Origin: Anoplolepis gracilipes
Taxonomy: Eukaryota; Arthropoda; Insecta; Hymenoptera; Formicidae
Assembly (NCBI RefSeq): GCF_047496725.1
Contig: NC_132972.1
Location: 7,831,501 to 7,895,500 of the forward strand
DNA: 64,000 nucleotides
Reading direction: 5' to 3'
Shown piece after piece: positions 38,315 to 48,971 of the stretch (the first letter of the stretch is position 1; each line of letters opens with the position of its first letter). A program made the position numbers and the translations under genes. The notes beneath the pieces were generated by a model. The model did not search any database and was not told the origin of the DNA. It worked only from the letters and a program-made list of their open reading frames with translations.

Positions 38315-38565
38315 GAGGAGGACAATTTATATTCTGAAGAAAATAAAATATAGTGAAACATATTTAATATTTGCAATATATGTGAGCAATTATTATGTTT
38401 ACATTATATTATATATATATATATATATATATGTACAATGATCTCTTTACGAAAACTTGTTCAATCTTTTATTTATCTTACTACAAAGCGTATTCTTAAA
38501 TCTCGCAGCACAACATTTTCAGAGTCAATGTAATGTGACTTCGCGAGCAACGGACTTCGTCTTCG

Positions 38566-38604
38566 CCGTCACGGCGTTACGCTCGTGACGACGTAACGCC
38601 ACGG
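38566..38604. repeat. GC-rich hairpin
   Basis: CCGT-CAC-GGCGTTACG pairs with CGTAACGCC-ACGG: a perfect 9-bp inner stem, a 3-base bulge and a 4-bp outer stem, with a 10-base loop. Confidence 0.7.
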
Positions 38605-39400
38605 CCAGACCCGGCGGATGTAATTCGATTGTAAGTTCTTTCACGCCCAAAGAGAGAGAAAGAGAGAGCGAGGGCGAGCGAGCGAGAGCGATCGTCGTCG
38701 AGGTCATAATATCTCGAGTTCAGCGCTCGTCACTCTCTTCTCTCTTAGAGAGAGAGAGAGAGAGAGAGCAAGATGGACGGGAGGGTTGAACGCGAGGAAG
38801 GGTGTCGCCTAATAGCGGCAAATTACACTTTTTTGTTTCTGTCGCGGAGACATAACGTAAAAGAGAAAGAAGGCGAGAGAAGAAGTACTAGTAAAGAGAG
38901 GGAGAGAGAGAGAGAGAGAGAAGCACGGGAGAGTAACTCTCTCGTTTTTATTTTCGCCGTTTTCCTACCCGGCCGCCACCCACCTACCTCCGCCGCCCGC
39001 CCCCTTTTTTTAAGTATTCCGCCCAAGAAAAACAGCCATTAGCGAGAGTTTTCGCTTTTCGCGCGAAACTTTTACTTCGCCCCGTAAATTCCCCCTTTTC
39101 CTTCCCCTTCCCCTGCCCCCCTTTCACCATCCCGTACGCGAGGCCGCGAAGAAGGATGACGGTGAGAGCAGAAGAGCGAAGGCAAGGAGGAGAAAGAGAA
39201 AAAGAGAACGGAGGAGGAAAACTCGCGCGAAACTCCAACTTTCGTCCGCATTTTTCATCGTCTATAAATTCTTATTTATATGCGACGCCGTGTTTCCTTT
39301 CGATTAGAGTGCGCGCGCGCGCGCGCGCGCTCGCGGCTCGACTTCGCCGGCGTAGTTTCCGCGAGATATCGCGGGGATTTGTCAAAGTATTTTGCGGCGA

Positions 39401-39463
39401 ACGAGTGAGCGAGCGAGTGAACGAACAAGTAAGCGAGCAAGTGAACGAACAAGTAAGCGAGCT
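39401..39463 (+). repeat. 24-bp minisatellite on a tetranucleotide background
   Basis: A 24-base unit beginning GTGAACGAACAAGTAAGCGA occurs at 39417-39440 and again, nearly complete, at 39441-39462. It is preceded by GAGC/GAGT tetramers. The Val-Asn-Glu-Gln/Val-Ser-Glu-Gln reading comes from the repeat. Confidence 0.9.
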
Positions 39464-39660
39464 CTCAAACTCTCGCGAAAGTTGCACGCCGCCTCTGGAA
39501 ATTAATGTCGCGCACTGTACACGCCCTTGTCTCCGGGATCTCTTCTGTTTCTCGGCCTCATTTTTGTCGGCGAAATTACTCCCGCATGTATTTTGCAGCC
39601 TTCCCTTGACACTGCGAAATAGAATAGTTTAGAAACGAAACGATTTTTTTTTAATGCGAT

Positions 39661-40217
39661 TAGAATGTCCGCTCCCTGAGAAAACATGAAAAACCTGGAG
39701 TTCTCATAGATTTCTTTTTTTTTTTTTTTTTTTTTTTTTTTGTACCTAGAAAAATCAAGAAATTCTGGAATTTTATTATTCTATGAATTTTTCCAAAAAT
39801 TCTTTCATAATTTTACTCTTATTGCACAACAGTCAACACAAGCCAAGCAAATTATGCGTTTAAAATATATTATAAATATATATCAATTTTTACTGAATAT
39901 ACATATTCTTTGTAATTTTTAAAGATAAAAAGGTTAAAATTTTATAGGCGTGAAAAATGTTTATTTTATGAAAATTATTCAGTTTTTTTTTTTCTTCAAT
40001 ACATTTACAAATGTAGCGCTTGAAATTTAAAAGGCTCCGTTTTTTTCCTTCGTATGAGTGAAAAACATTTCAAAAAATGCATGCAATAAAAAAAATTTAC
40101 TTTAGAAAAAAATCTTTAAAATATTCTCCTTAACCTGGAATTTTGGGACAAAAATATCTGAAAGATCAGAGAATTTTCAGAGAATTCTTTTACAAGATTT
40201 GAGATTTAGACACCCTG
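39661..40217 (+). mobile_element. family B copy B3
   Basis: Begins TAGAATGTCCGCTCCCTGAG and ends TTTAGACACCCTG, the best-preserved right terminus of the family. Internal landmarks match B2 and B4. The TTTTTTGTACC position found in the other copies has expanded to T27 (39715-39741). Flanks GCGAT and ATGAT are only partly alike. No open frame. Confidence 0.87.
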
Positions 40218-40808
40218 ATGATGTTTCGTATCGAATTCGTATCGAAATTTCTATTCATCCCTATATCTGAATTCTTGAACCCCTTTCATCTCGCGCGCGC
40301 TTCCATTTCTGGAACGCCGGGAATACTTAATGATATTATCAGAGTGAGCGCGGAACATAATTATCCGTGGTGCTCCAAGAATTGAACCCGTGGAATCAAA
40401 CGAGTTGATATCGTATTTTTAACAGCATTCCTCTTAATTCTCCGGCTGTTATGCGTAAATTTGGTCGAAATAACTGTTTCGTGGCTGGTTCAATTTTAAC
40501 CCGATGAAATTAACAGTACGATATAAATGACGTTATATTTTATGTTAGCAAATTGGATAGGGGTTTTTTTTTCTTATGACGCATTTAGAGTTTTTAATTT
40601 TACTCGTTTGAAAAGTTCTTATTCGATTAGCAGCGGCTTGTGTATTTTCGTCGAATTACTTTATTTCATCTCATTTTAACAGCTCTCGTTTTATCAACGG
40701 CAGGAGGTGCATGATATCGGGTTCGCGTATTCATTACATTTAGTAAGTCGGTGCTCGATTATTATATTCTCGCATTAGCTTCTTTGTGATGATGTATGCT
40801 TTCGGAGG

Positions 40809-40815
<7 letters not shown>

Positions 40816-40854
<39 letters not shown>
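40816..40854 (+). repeat. (CT)n microsatellite
   Basis: 39 bases of CT dinucleotides. Confidence 0.96.
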
Positions 40855-40857
<3 letters not shown>

Positions 40858-41028
40858 ATGCTGTAGTATTAATAAACGCGATTCCCTTTTTCTTTCTCTC
40901 TCTTTCTCGCTCATGCACGCGCAACCCCTTTTGCCTACTCCTATATCTCTCATTCCCCTTTCTCGTCGACGTATGTACATAAACGGGCGAATAGAAGCGC
41001 GCGCGCGCACGCACACGTATATACACGC

Positions 41029-41046
41029 ATACGCGTGCACGCGTAT
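41029..41046. repeat. perfect 18-bp palindrome
   Basis: ATACGCGTGCACGCGTAT equals its own reverse complement. It lies in purine-pyrimidine alternating DNA. Confidence 0.92.
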
Positions 41047-41447
41047 ACAGGTGTATTTAGGTAGAATTCGATACTACGGCAGCGCGAAGCATCCACGTAG
41101 AAAGGCAGGGGGATCGAATAGGTCATTAATCAAACCACACCCTCGTGGACAGGACCCGTATACCGGGCGTCTTTCGCGAAAAGCACTCCGGGCGCGTTCC
41201 TTCCGCTCGTCTCGGCGAATGCTGTATCGAGTTTCGAGACGTTTCGGCATCGATCGAAGAATTTTCGTTGTTACCCTACGGAAATTGTTCCTTTCGCATG
41301 ATCGGAGGCGATCATTTTGCCGACGTTAGGCCTTTAATGGACGCGCACAAAACGTGCTTCTTAATCTTGTAAAACGCTAATGCACGAGAAGGTTATTCTT
41401 ACTTATTTTAAATCGATGTATTTTGTGAGAATGTTTCTTTGATTATA

Positions 41448-42355
41448 GGGAAACGTGGGGTAGAACGGCCAACGTAAGCATTGAGCAAGTTTTCAACATA
41501 TTAAAAAAAAATAAAGCCATCTTTTTTTTTACTAAAAATATCTTTTGGAATATCCACTGTAAGAAAAAACACAAGTTTATTATAAAATAATAGTTTAAAT
41601 AGACGAGATTATTGATTTAGTAAAAGCCTAGATTTTCGTGATATGCTTTTCATGCGGGGTATAATGGACTACCTCCAAAACTTATTTATTTCATTAACAT
41701 TGATGTTTAAAACTTCTTAAAAGTTGTATATTATAATATGATATATAGAACATAAAAATATAGATTTGTATTTCTAAATGATAACTATAAATTAATAAAT
41801 AAAAATAATTCTCTTGTTATAATAAATATTTTGCTCTTTAAAACACGGAAAAATATCTTTTAATGTAATAATTTTTGGTATTAATTTTGAAAGACGGCAT
41901 CTATGTATACTCTTTTTCTTTCTCTAGTATAAAAATGAAAAGTACAACATTTCGTGAGCTAATATTTCATTAAGCCTCAAAACGTATTTATTTACTTTTG
42001 ATCATATAAAAAATTATAATTAATCAATATTATATAGACACAGTAAAATAGAATAAGAAAAGATCATTTTAAAACATAAATGTATTTACGGTAATAAAAA
42101 ATAGAATTTTATCATTGTTTATCTTATGTAAATATATCGAAGAATTACAACTCAGTCGCGGAGAGCACAGCAAGTGCATTAAATAATTTATAACAACTTT
42201 CAACTAAAAATATTGCGACCACTGATAACAGCACGCAGAAAGAGACACCTAATAGCAATAATTGCAACATATTTCATGACCTGGTAGCATCTCTGTAAAA
42301 AGATATCGACTCTGCACTATTGTATCTCGCGGTGCCGTTCTACCCCACGTTCCCC
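41448..42355 (-). mobile_element. element A2: inverted relative of A1, 908 bp
   Basis: Reads as the reverse complement of A1 end to end, with TA at both flanks (41446-41447 and 42356-42357). The left end GGGAAACGTGGGGTAGAACG and right end CGTTCTACCCCACGTTCCCC are inverted repeats with one mismatch. By eye the first ~300 bases of A1 differ from A2 at roughly one position in twenty. The interior is AT-rich with no open frame. It has the same length as A1 to within one base, so this is a well-defined family rather than random deletion remnants. Confidence 0.9.
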
Positions 42356-42955
42356 TATCACCGATCGAGAAATATAAAAGATTAAAAGTTTGATTTTTCA
42401 AGTAGGTACTTTTAAATTATATATATATGCATTTTCGTTTAAGATGCAATTGTCTAAATCAATTGTTATCTATTTCTATTTAAATTTTGAAATAAACAAC
42501 AATACAGACAAATCGTGTAAATCTAAATAAACCTGCCTCTATAGTCGGTGGTTATTTACACACTCTGTATATTCTTGCAGGAAAGCACGTACCAAAGACT
42601 TTCCGCAGATGTGGCACTCGTGCGAATTTTAATTCTTCGTTCTAGGTTGACTTGTTAACAGTTTGGTGTAAAAATAGACATCCTCTTAAGTTCTCTTAGG
42701 CGATGTAGCTTAATACCGCGTGAGCGTTTATCTTCTCTCCGTGTCGCCACTTTTTTAAACTTCGCCGTTGTTGTCGTCGTATTTGTCGTCTTTTAACCAA
42801 GCTCACTTTAGATCGCAAGTTTTCGCGACGCTCAGGACAGTATTTTACACCCTCTTTTGTCGGACAATGAAGAGAGGAATCGCGCATCTCTGACAAGACC
42901 AAAAGAGAGAATGAGAGAAAGAGAAAGAGAGAGAGACACTCGATAAATTTACTAC

Positions 42956-42982
42956 AAAAAAAAAAAAAAAAAAAAAAAAAAA
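42956..42982 (+). repeat. poly-A tract
   Basis: 27 consecutive A. No retroposed body is visible on its 5' side. Confidence 0.95.
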
Positions 42983-43143
42983 CACTTGATGCGCGTTCGA
43001 AATGCAATGTACGAAAGAAGCTGTTTGTTGACGTGAGAAAAAAATCGGAAAAAATCGGAAAGACGAGCCTTGCTATCGATATCGTTAAAAATCGATTTAT
43101 TTCCTCAATTGCGTTACTCAGTTTTTTTACAATGTAATGCAGT

Positions 43144-43144
<1 letters not shown>

Positions 43145-43194
<50 letters not shown>
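43145..43194. repeat. (TA)n array
   Basis: 50 bases of alternating AT, followed by A6. Confidence 0.96.
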
Positions 43195-43199
<5 letters not shown>

Positions 43200-43558
43200 C
43201 AAGATTCCGACAACAGAGAGAACTCCGTCGCTCTCCGTCTACTTTTCTCTCCGCAAACATCCCGGTAATTTTTCTCCTCGTCGCACGAGGAAAATCTTCA
43301 CTACGGGAGACGGCGGAATCGCGCATACGACGACGCGGGGAACCGCGGGGTAGGGGAGGGAAGGACGGGAAAGAAGTCGCGTAACTCTCCTGTCGTTGAT
43401 GGGGGGAAGAGTACTGCGGGAGGGGTGGCTTTCGAATTAGCGTATTTGAAACTTGGTATACACCGCTCGATGGCGCAGCACAGTTGCCAAGTGACGTATT
43501 ATAATATTTCATCCCTCGTCCTGCGCACCCCCTGCACACACATTCACACATATGTATG

Positions 43559-43603
43559 CATATATATATATATATTTATATATATATGTGTGTGTGTGTG
43601 TGT
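43559..43603 (+). repeat. compound (TA)n(TG)n array
   Basis: TA units with one TTTA interruption run directly into eight TG units. Confidence 0.95.
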
Positions 43604-43934
43604 ATCCCTACACGCATACGCAGACAGCCTCTCCGAGCCTCTTCACCCCTTGACGCGTCGCACAACCCTCCGCCGCCGCCGCCGCCGCCACCGCCGTCGC
43701 GTTTTACGTCTCTCTGTCTCTAACATATACATATACACGGACAGTAGGCGTGCGCGAGCGTACGCGCGCGAGTAATATCGTTAATTTGTATGTGTTCGAG
43801 TTCCAAGGGGGAGCAGAACCACCCTAATATATTCACGCGCGGGAATAGGATGTACAGTCGGGGCAAAACGCGCGTCTGCAACTGGCAGGAATTCGCCAGC
43901 CAGGCGAGCGTAACCCTTAACTGAGTATCGAGTA

Positions 43935-43959
43935 CCGCGTGTCGATATACGACACGCGG
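43935..43959. repeat. tight perfect hairpin
   Basis: CCGCGTGTCG, loop ATATA, CGACACGCGG: a perfect 10-bp GC-rich stem with a 5-base loop. There is no T-run after it, and this is a eukaryotic setting, so a bacterial-type terminator is not implied. Confidence 0.85.
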
Positions 43960-44345
43960 ATAAGTGGTTCTAGTTTCTTTCAGTGAACCATTTACACTGC
44001 ACAAGCACGTAATGGTGTCTACTCTAGACCACACGATTATAGAGTACTTATGATGGGATAAATTTGTTTACGTTTTCTATTTTTTTTTTTTTTTTTTCTT
44101 TATGCTTTTTGAATTCTTCATTTAACATCCAAATTTTTGAAAATCTTTGCAATAGATTATTACATTTCTTTTTCTAATTTATTGTCATCTCATAACTATT
44201 TCCTGTTTTATAAGTTGCGGAGTTTCTAGAATTGTTTACCATATTTCTTTTCATTACAATACAATTTTAAGTTTATTTCTTTAAGTTTACGATTCAATAC
44301 AAACTATGTAGCTTCAACGGCGCTTTACTCTTTCGCATACATATA

Positions 44346-44560
44346 CAGGATGTTGAGTAATTGATGGTACAACCGGATAATAAATGATTCTTTATCATGG
44401 AATCGATCAATTTGCACAAAACAATGTTTTTCTAAAAACAGTTTTATTCTTAAATTACAGCGAGATAAAATTCGTTGCCGATGCAGCGTAGTAAATTTTG
44501 AACGCACACAGAATGCAAATACTACTTGTTTACTACTTGTTTTATCGACGAACATAGAAT
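44346..44560. mobile_element. possible fragment of a TA-flanked CAGGRTGTT-type repeat
   Basis: TATACAGGATGTTG followed by TGATGGTACAACCGG resembles the terminal part of dispersed arthropod repeats that begin TA-CAGGGTGTT. This resemblance is from memory of such families, not from a search. No matching right terminus is visible within 700 bases. A minus-strand frame of 94 codons overlaps it but shows no recognised domain. Confidence 0.3.
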
Positions 44561-46897
44561 CGTGATCGATCCTGTTTCCGTTGTTTATCGTTGCGAGCAA
44601 CAAAACCACATGTAGGTTTCATAAGTTCGTAAATAACCATGATATTGCGCCTAAAAGCATCTTGACTACAATAATTAAAAAAATCGGACATTTTTCTAAA
44701 AGAAACTGTCAAAACTTTTTTATGCTTGTAAACGTGTATCTCTTTGCAAATGTTGCGTGTAATATCTTTCTAAAACGAACCATATAATTAAATTCTACAG
44801 AGACTGCATAAATTTTTTTTTTATTTTTACATAAAAATTTTATATTACATTTTTTTAATTTTAAAAATTTTAAGAAAAACTGCATTACGTAGTTACATGA
44901 CTTTTCACGCGATAACATAATATTCTCGAATATTTCCGGATTAAAATATATCAATAATTTCGCGATAATCCGCTTGTATTCGCGCCAATAACGCGACAAT
45001 AATTTTTTCGATTTTGTCGCAGCCAGAAAATCGTAAATCACTCTATTATCTTGAAGGGAGAAATGCGACTTTATCGTGAATCCCGAAAGAGAAAGAGAAA
45101 CGACCGTGTATCGTCTCGTATTGTTTTAAAGCGCGAAAATTCGCACCCCTCGACGCATCGGGGTTGCACGCACGCGAAGGGGTTCGCTTTTCAGCCGCGT
45201 TATATTCCCGTGATTCAGTTATATTCGGTTGCACATGGGATTTTTGATTCGTCGCTTGATTCGTCGCGGATATTGACATTGTGATACCCATTCGAATCCT
45301 CCTTATATTAATTTGAATAATTACGAATATTCTATGTGATACAGCATTTATACAGAATTTTTATTTAAAGGTTCGTTTCTGCGAAAATAGGAGAAAAGAG
45401 AGTCGAGCAAAATTATTGGTAATAAAGTATATACCGCTATTCAATGAAATCAGAGTACCGTGAGAAGAAGACGGTATATTATGCCAGCGATTTTGCATAT
45501 GAGAAGATTTAGTATCGATTGTGTAATAATTGATTGCATCTTCGAGTTCACCGATTCCATAGATGCATGAAAAATGGCAGTTATTGAAAGAAATTTAACG
45601 CCTTCCTGAAATAGAAGTTTGAATTTCGGTTTCTTAAAAAAAAAAAATTACATTCTTTTTTACATACAAGCTGCAAGTAAGAACATATTAAAATAAAAAG
45701 GCGAGAGGTTGATATTTATTTTCTCGGGCGAAATACTATTTCTTTCGGAAATCGCATAAATCGGACGTCGCGCGCGACGTGATTTCTACAGATTATTTAA
45801 TACCGACAAAAAGCGCCATTAAGTCAGACAATCGCGCAACTATCGTTCCTTCGCAAACGTTCCTGACGCGCGGAAGCCTGACGGCGTTATCTGATTTTTC
45901 TTATCTGCGTTATGCAAGGTAATTAACATTTAAGAGTGATAATGAAACTTCAGTAACTCGCGCGTTACACGCTGTGAATTAGATGCCAACACGGGAGATA
46001 ACGGCGGACGGAAAGATTTAAGATACACGCGAGATTAGGTGAGGGGCCCGATAATCCCTGGCCTTTACGTTAGTTTGAGTTATCGCGAGGAATTTTTTTT
46101 TTTTTTTTTTACAAGCGAGTGCGAACATACGTACGTACGTCGCGTCGCTGCCACGTGCGACGGATTGAATGCCAAACGACGGCGATCACGGAAATGAAAT
46201 TTCCTTCGAGGAGAAACGAAATATTGTATAAATTAGTACTTTTAAGTAAATTGCTAATTAAATTATTTTAATTAAATATTTATATTGTATTTTAATACAA
46301 TATCCAATAACAATAAGGAAAAAACAATGTCGGAATATAAATTAGTACTTTTAGATAAATTGCTAAATTGCTAATTAAATATTTTTTAACAAGATAATAT
46401 AAATAGAATATTTTGCGTTAGTACTTTTATATTAATTATTAATTTATAAATATTTCAATTGATTAAAATATTAAAATATTAAGATTGAAGTATTTTTGAG
46501 CAAGATATAAACAGAATGTTTCAACAACGTTCAGAAAAAGGACAATGTTGGAAGATATTGCTTTACATGTTACGAATCAAGTCCTGTATATAAAGAGTCT
46601 TGTGTAAAAGCGTTGTTTTCAACTTCTGGTCCGCATCGGCAGCATAGGGTATGCACCGGCGAACGTATGCACGCACGCACGCACTTTTCGAAAGAAAGTT
46701 TCGTTGCCATTTCGGCAGAGGAAGTCTTCACTCTTCGACAACCACGCCGGCAGATCAATATACCTCGAGGAGACTAAGGCTCCGCCAATGGCTATTATCT
46801 CGCGCGTATATATGCATCGCTCCGTGCATTGCTCGGTGCACTGAATTCCCCGTCCACACAAGTATACATACGTGCGTATACGTACATAAATATCTAC

Positions 46898-46904
<7 letters not shown>
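44561..46904. other. unique and AT-rich noncoding stretch
   Basis: T18 at 46093-46110. A partly duplicated AT-rich block at 46227-46450 has ATAAATTAGTACTTTTA at about 46228 and 46337 and a weaker third occurrence near 46421. GC-richer unique DNA lies at 45760-46200. No gene recognised. Confidence 0.45.
45765..45780. repeat. perfect 16-bp palindrome
   Basis: ACGTCGCGCGCGACGT equals its own reverse complement. Confidence 0.92.

Positions 46905-46938
<34 letters not shown>
46905..46938. repeat. (TA)n array
   Basis: 34 bases of alternating TA. Confidence 0.96.
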
Positions 46939-46942
<4 letters not shown>

Positions 46943-48866
46943 TTATATATGACCTACACACGCGCGCGCGCACGCTTGTTCACTCGCGCGCGGCCGTGCG
47001 TTCGAGCGAGGACACGCACACACACGGCGGCGCCACCCGAGTATAACTGCTCTCTGGTCGGCCATCTTGGATATTAGCCAACCAGAACAATAGTATACAC
47101 AATAGTATGTGAGCTAGTGAGCGCTGTTTGGTACCAACCAACCGTCCTCCCCCACCCTCCCCCGCGACCCACCCGGGTTCTCTCCCTCACCCCCGTGCCC
47201 CCCTCTTTCGCATGTTCTCATCCCTCCGTACAACGCCACCCTCCCCCTCCGTAAACCCAACCCCCGCGCGCCACCCGTTCTCCGTACAGTACACCCACCC
47301 TCCTCGGCCGCTATTCTCCGCCGCCATCCACCACCTCCACCCCCCTCCTCCCTCGTCGTCGGCGATCCTCGGAAACGTTGCGTCGTAACCCGCCGCCGCA
47401 CGTCGTGAACGCATGGACGATGGATAGACAGCGGGTGCATCCTGTGTATGAGTCGTTAAGACAAAACCGACGCTTTTCGCGGCCGACTGCTTCAGGAACC
47501 CTAGCGAGAGTATATATCCCAACGTGCACATGGAAAAAAAAGGACTATAGGGATCGTCGAAGAAAATTAACCCCAGCTTACCAAGCGATATTTTTTGCTT
47601 TTTGACGTTCGTTTCGTATGAATCGCAAATTTTTCGATTTATAGATTTTTTTTTTTTTTTTTCTTTTATTTATTGCTCCGTCTATCCCCTATATATTTAT
47701 ATATTTTAATCCTTTATACTATGTTATTAATTTTCTTTCAGAAATGATGATAAAAATCTAATATTACAATCGCCCGAAATAGGAAGACTTTATTATTCGC
47801 ATAGTTTTTGTGCAATATTAAAACATAATTGTTAAATTTTAAAATAAAGATAAATTACTAACTAATATTGAAAGCTTGAATATTAATTAAATCGACAGAT
47901 AATAAGAAAGAAAAGAATAAATGACAAAAGTATGAAAATAATTTTGCTTAATTAAGGTACATTCGGAAAACCGCCCTGATAGAGACATATTTTCCGCGAT
48001 CGTGAAATTTCTGGTAATCGATCGGCCGATTAAGGACGCATGTTAACACGAACGCTGTAATTACGGCGATGACTTTCGCCAGCATGGATGGCTGCTCTTT
48101 TACGGTTTTTGTTAATCCTGTTCGCGCGACGCGATGTGACGATCGTTCCCGTCGCGCAATCTATTATTAACGGAAATTATGACGGCCATTAAAACGGGAT
48201 GCGATTTTGCTCGCTTAAAGATTAAGACGAGCCGCGCAGCAGTTACGCGAAAAAAAGAGTTGTAATATTTAAAACAAGAAAACGCAACCGCCACCGCCGC
48301 TCTCGAATCATTAAAACAGGAAGGATAAGAAAAAAATATGTAAAGGGCTGCCTTGCCCGATTATTAATCGTGATTATTAAAATCGCCTCAAAATAGATAT
48401 CTCGACTCGAAATATTAATACGGTGCGTGTCTATTTATTTTTTTTTTCTTTTTTATAAAAATAAGACATATATTACAAATGGGACACGCTGGATTATATT
48501 ATACGCTCATTAATATTTTCAAAAGCGAACTTTTATTCTATCTCTTTCAATGATGGTGTGTTTTGCAAAATTTATACGTATTTCCGTTTACCTTATTTTT
48601 ACATTTTTCTGCAGAATTTTAATCTCTTGTGTACAATAACAGTCACTTATAAAGAGATGCGTCATTAAAGTTCGATCCGTTGTTGGCTGCAGGACACGCT
48701 TTACATTAAATTATGCCAAAATACATACGCCGGACTTCGGCTTGGATTACTTCGAAGCCATTAGACGAGACGTAAATTATTATCCAAGTTTTTCATCCTC
48801 GCAAGCCTCCCACCTCCTTCGTCGCGCGGATAAAACTCGAGCTTTCGACGCCGACATCGTCGCGCT
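46939..48866. other. unique stretch with C-rich tract
   Basis: The C-rich tract at 47143-47203 has at least seven runs of 3-6 C. Stop-poor overlapping frames at 47114-47605 on both strands come from this composition. 47640-47950 is AT-rich and 47960-48300 is balanced unique DNA. No gene recognised. Confidence 0.5.
47058..47070 (-). promoter_or_regulatory. YY1/Pho-like motif
   Basis: TCGGCCATCTTGG on the plus strand reads CCAAGATGGCCGA on the minus strand. The 12-mer CAAGATGGCCGA recurs exactly on the plus strand at 51610-51621. Confidence 0.3.
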
Positions 48867-48907
48867 CGCGCGCGCGCGCGCGCTATTTTTTTCTCTTTCT
48901 CTCCCTT

Positions 48908-48969
<62 letters not shown>
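48867..48969 (+). repeat. (CG)n and (CT)n arrays
   Basis: A GC-alternating tract at 48867-48884 and, after a short T-rich spacer, about 59 bases of CT at 48911-48969. Confidence 0.95.

Positions 48970-48971
<2 letters not shown>

Larger units (their letters stand above)
40218..41445. other. unique noncoding stretch
   Basis: Balanced-composition unique DNA with a CT array (40816-40854), an alternating GC/CA tract (40998-41020) and an 18-bp palindrome (41029-41046). No gene recognised; the frame at 41145-41372 has no recognised domain. Confidence 0.45.
42358..44343. other. unique stretch with A, TA and CCG tracts
   Basis: A27 (42956-42982), two TA-type arrays, CCG triplets at 43670-43698 and T18 at 44080-44097. 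The remainder is unique DNA without a recognised gene. Confidence 0.5.

Noticed and set aside
40370..40400. TTGAACCC-like sequence as a tRNA B box on the minus strand
   Set aside because: No A box at the right distance and no cloverleaf can be drawn.
42956..42982. Poly-A tract as the tail of a retroposed gene or SINE
   Set aside because: No gene-like or SINE-like body and no flanking target duplication; the same holds for the A29 tract at 63938.
43935..43959. Hairpin as a transcription terminator
   Set aside because: No U-run follows and the window is eukaryotic in character, so intrinsic bacterial terminators are not expected.
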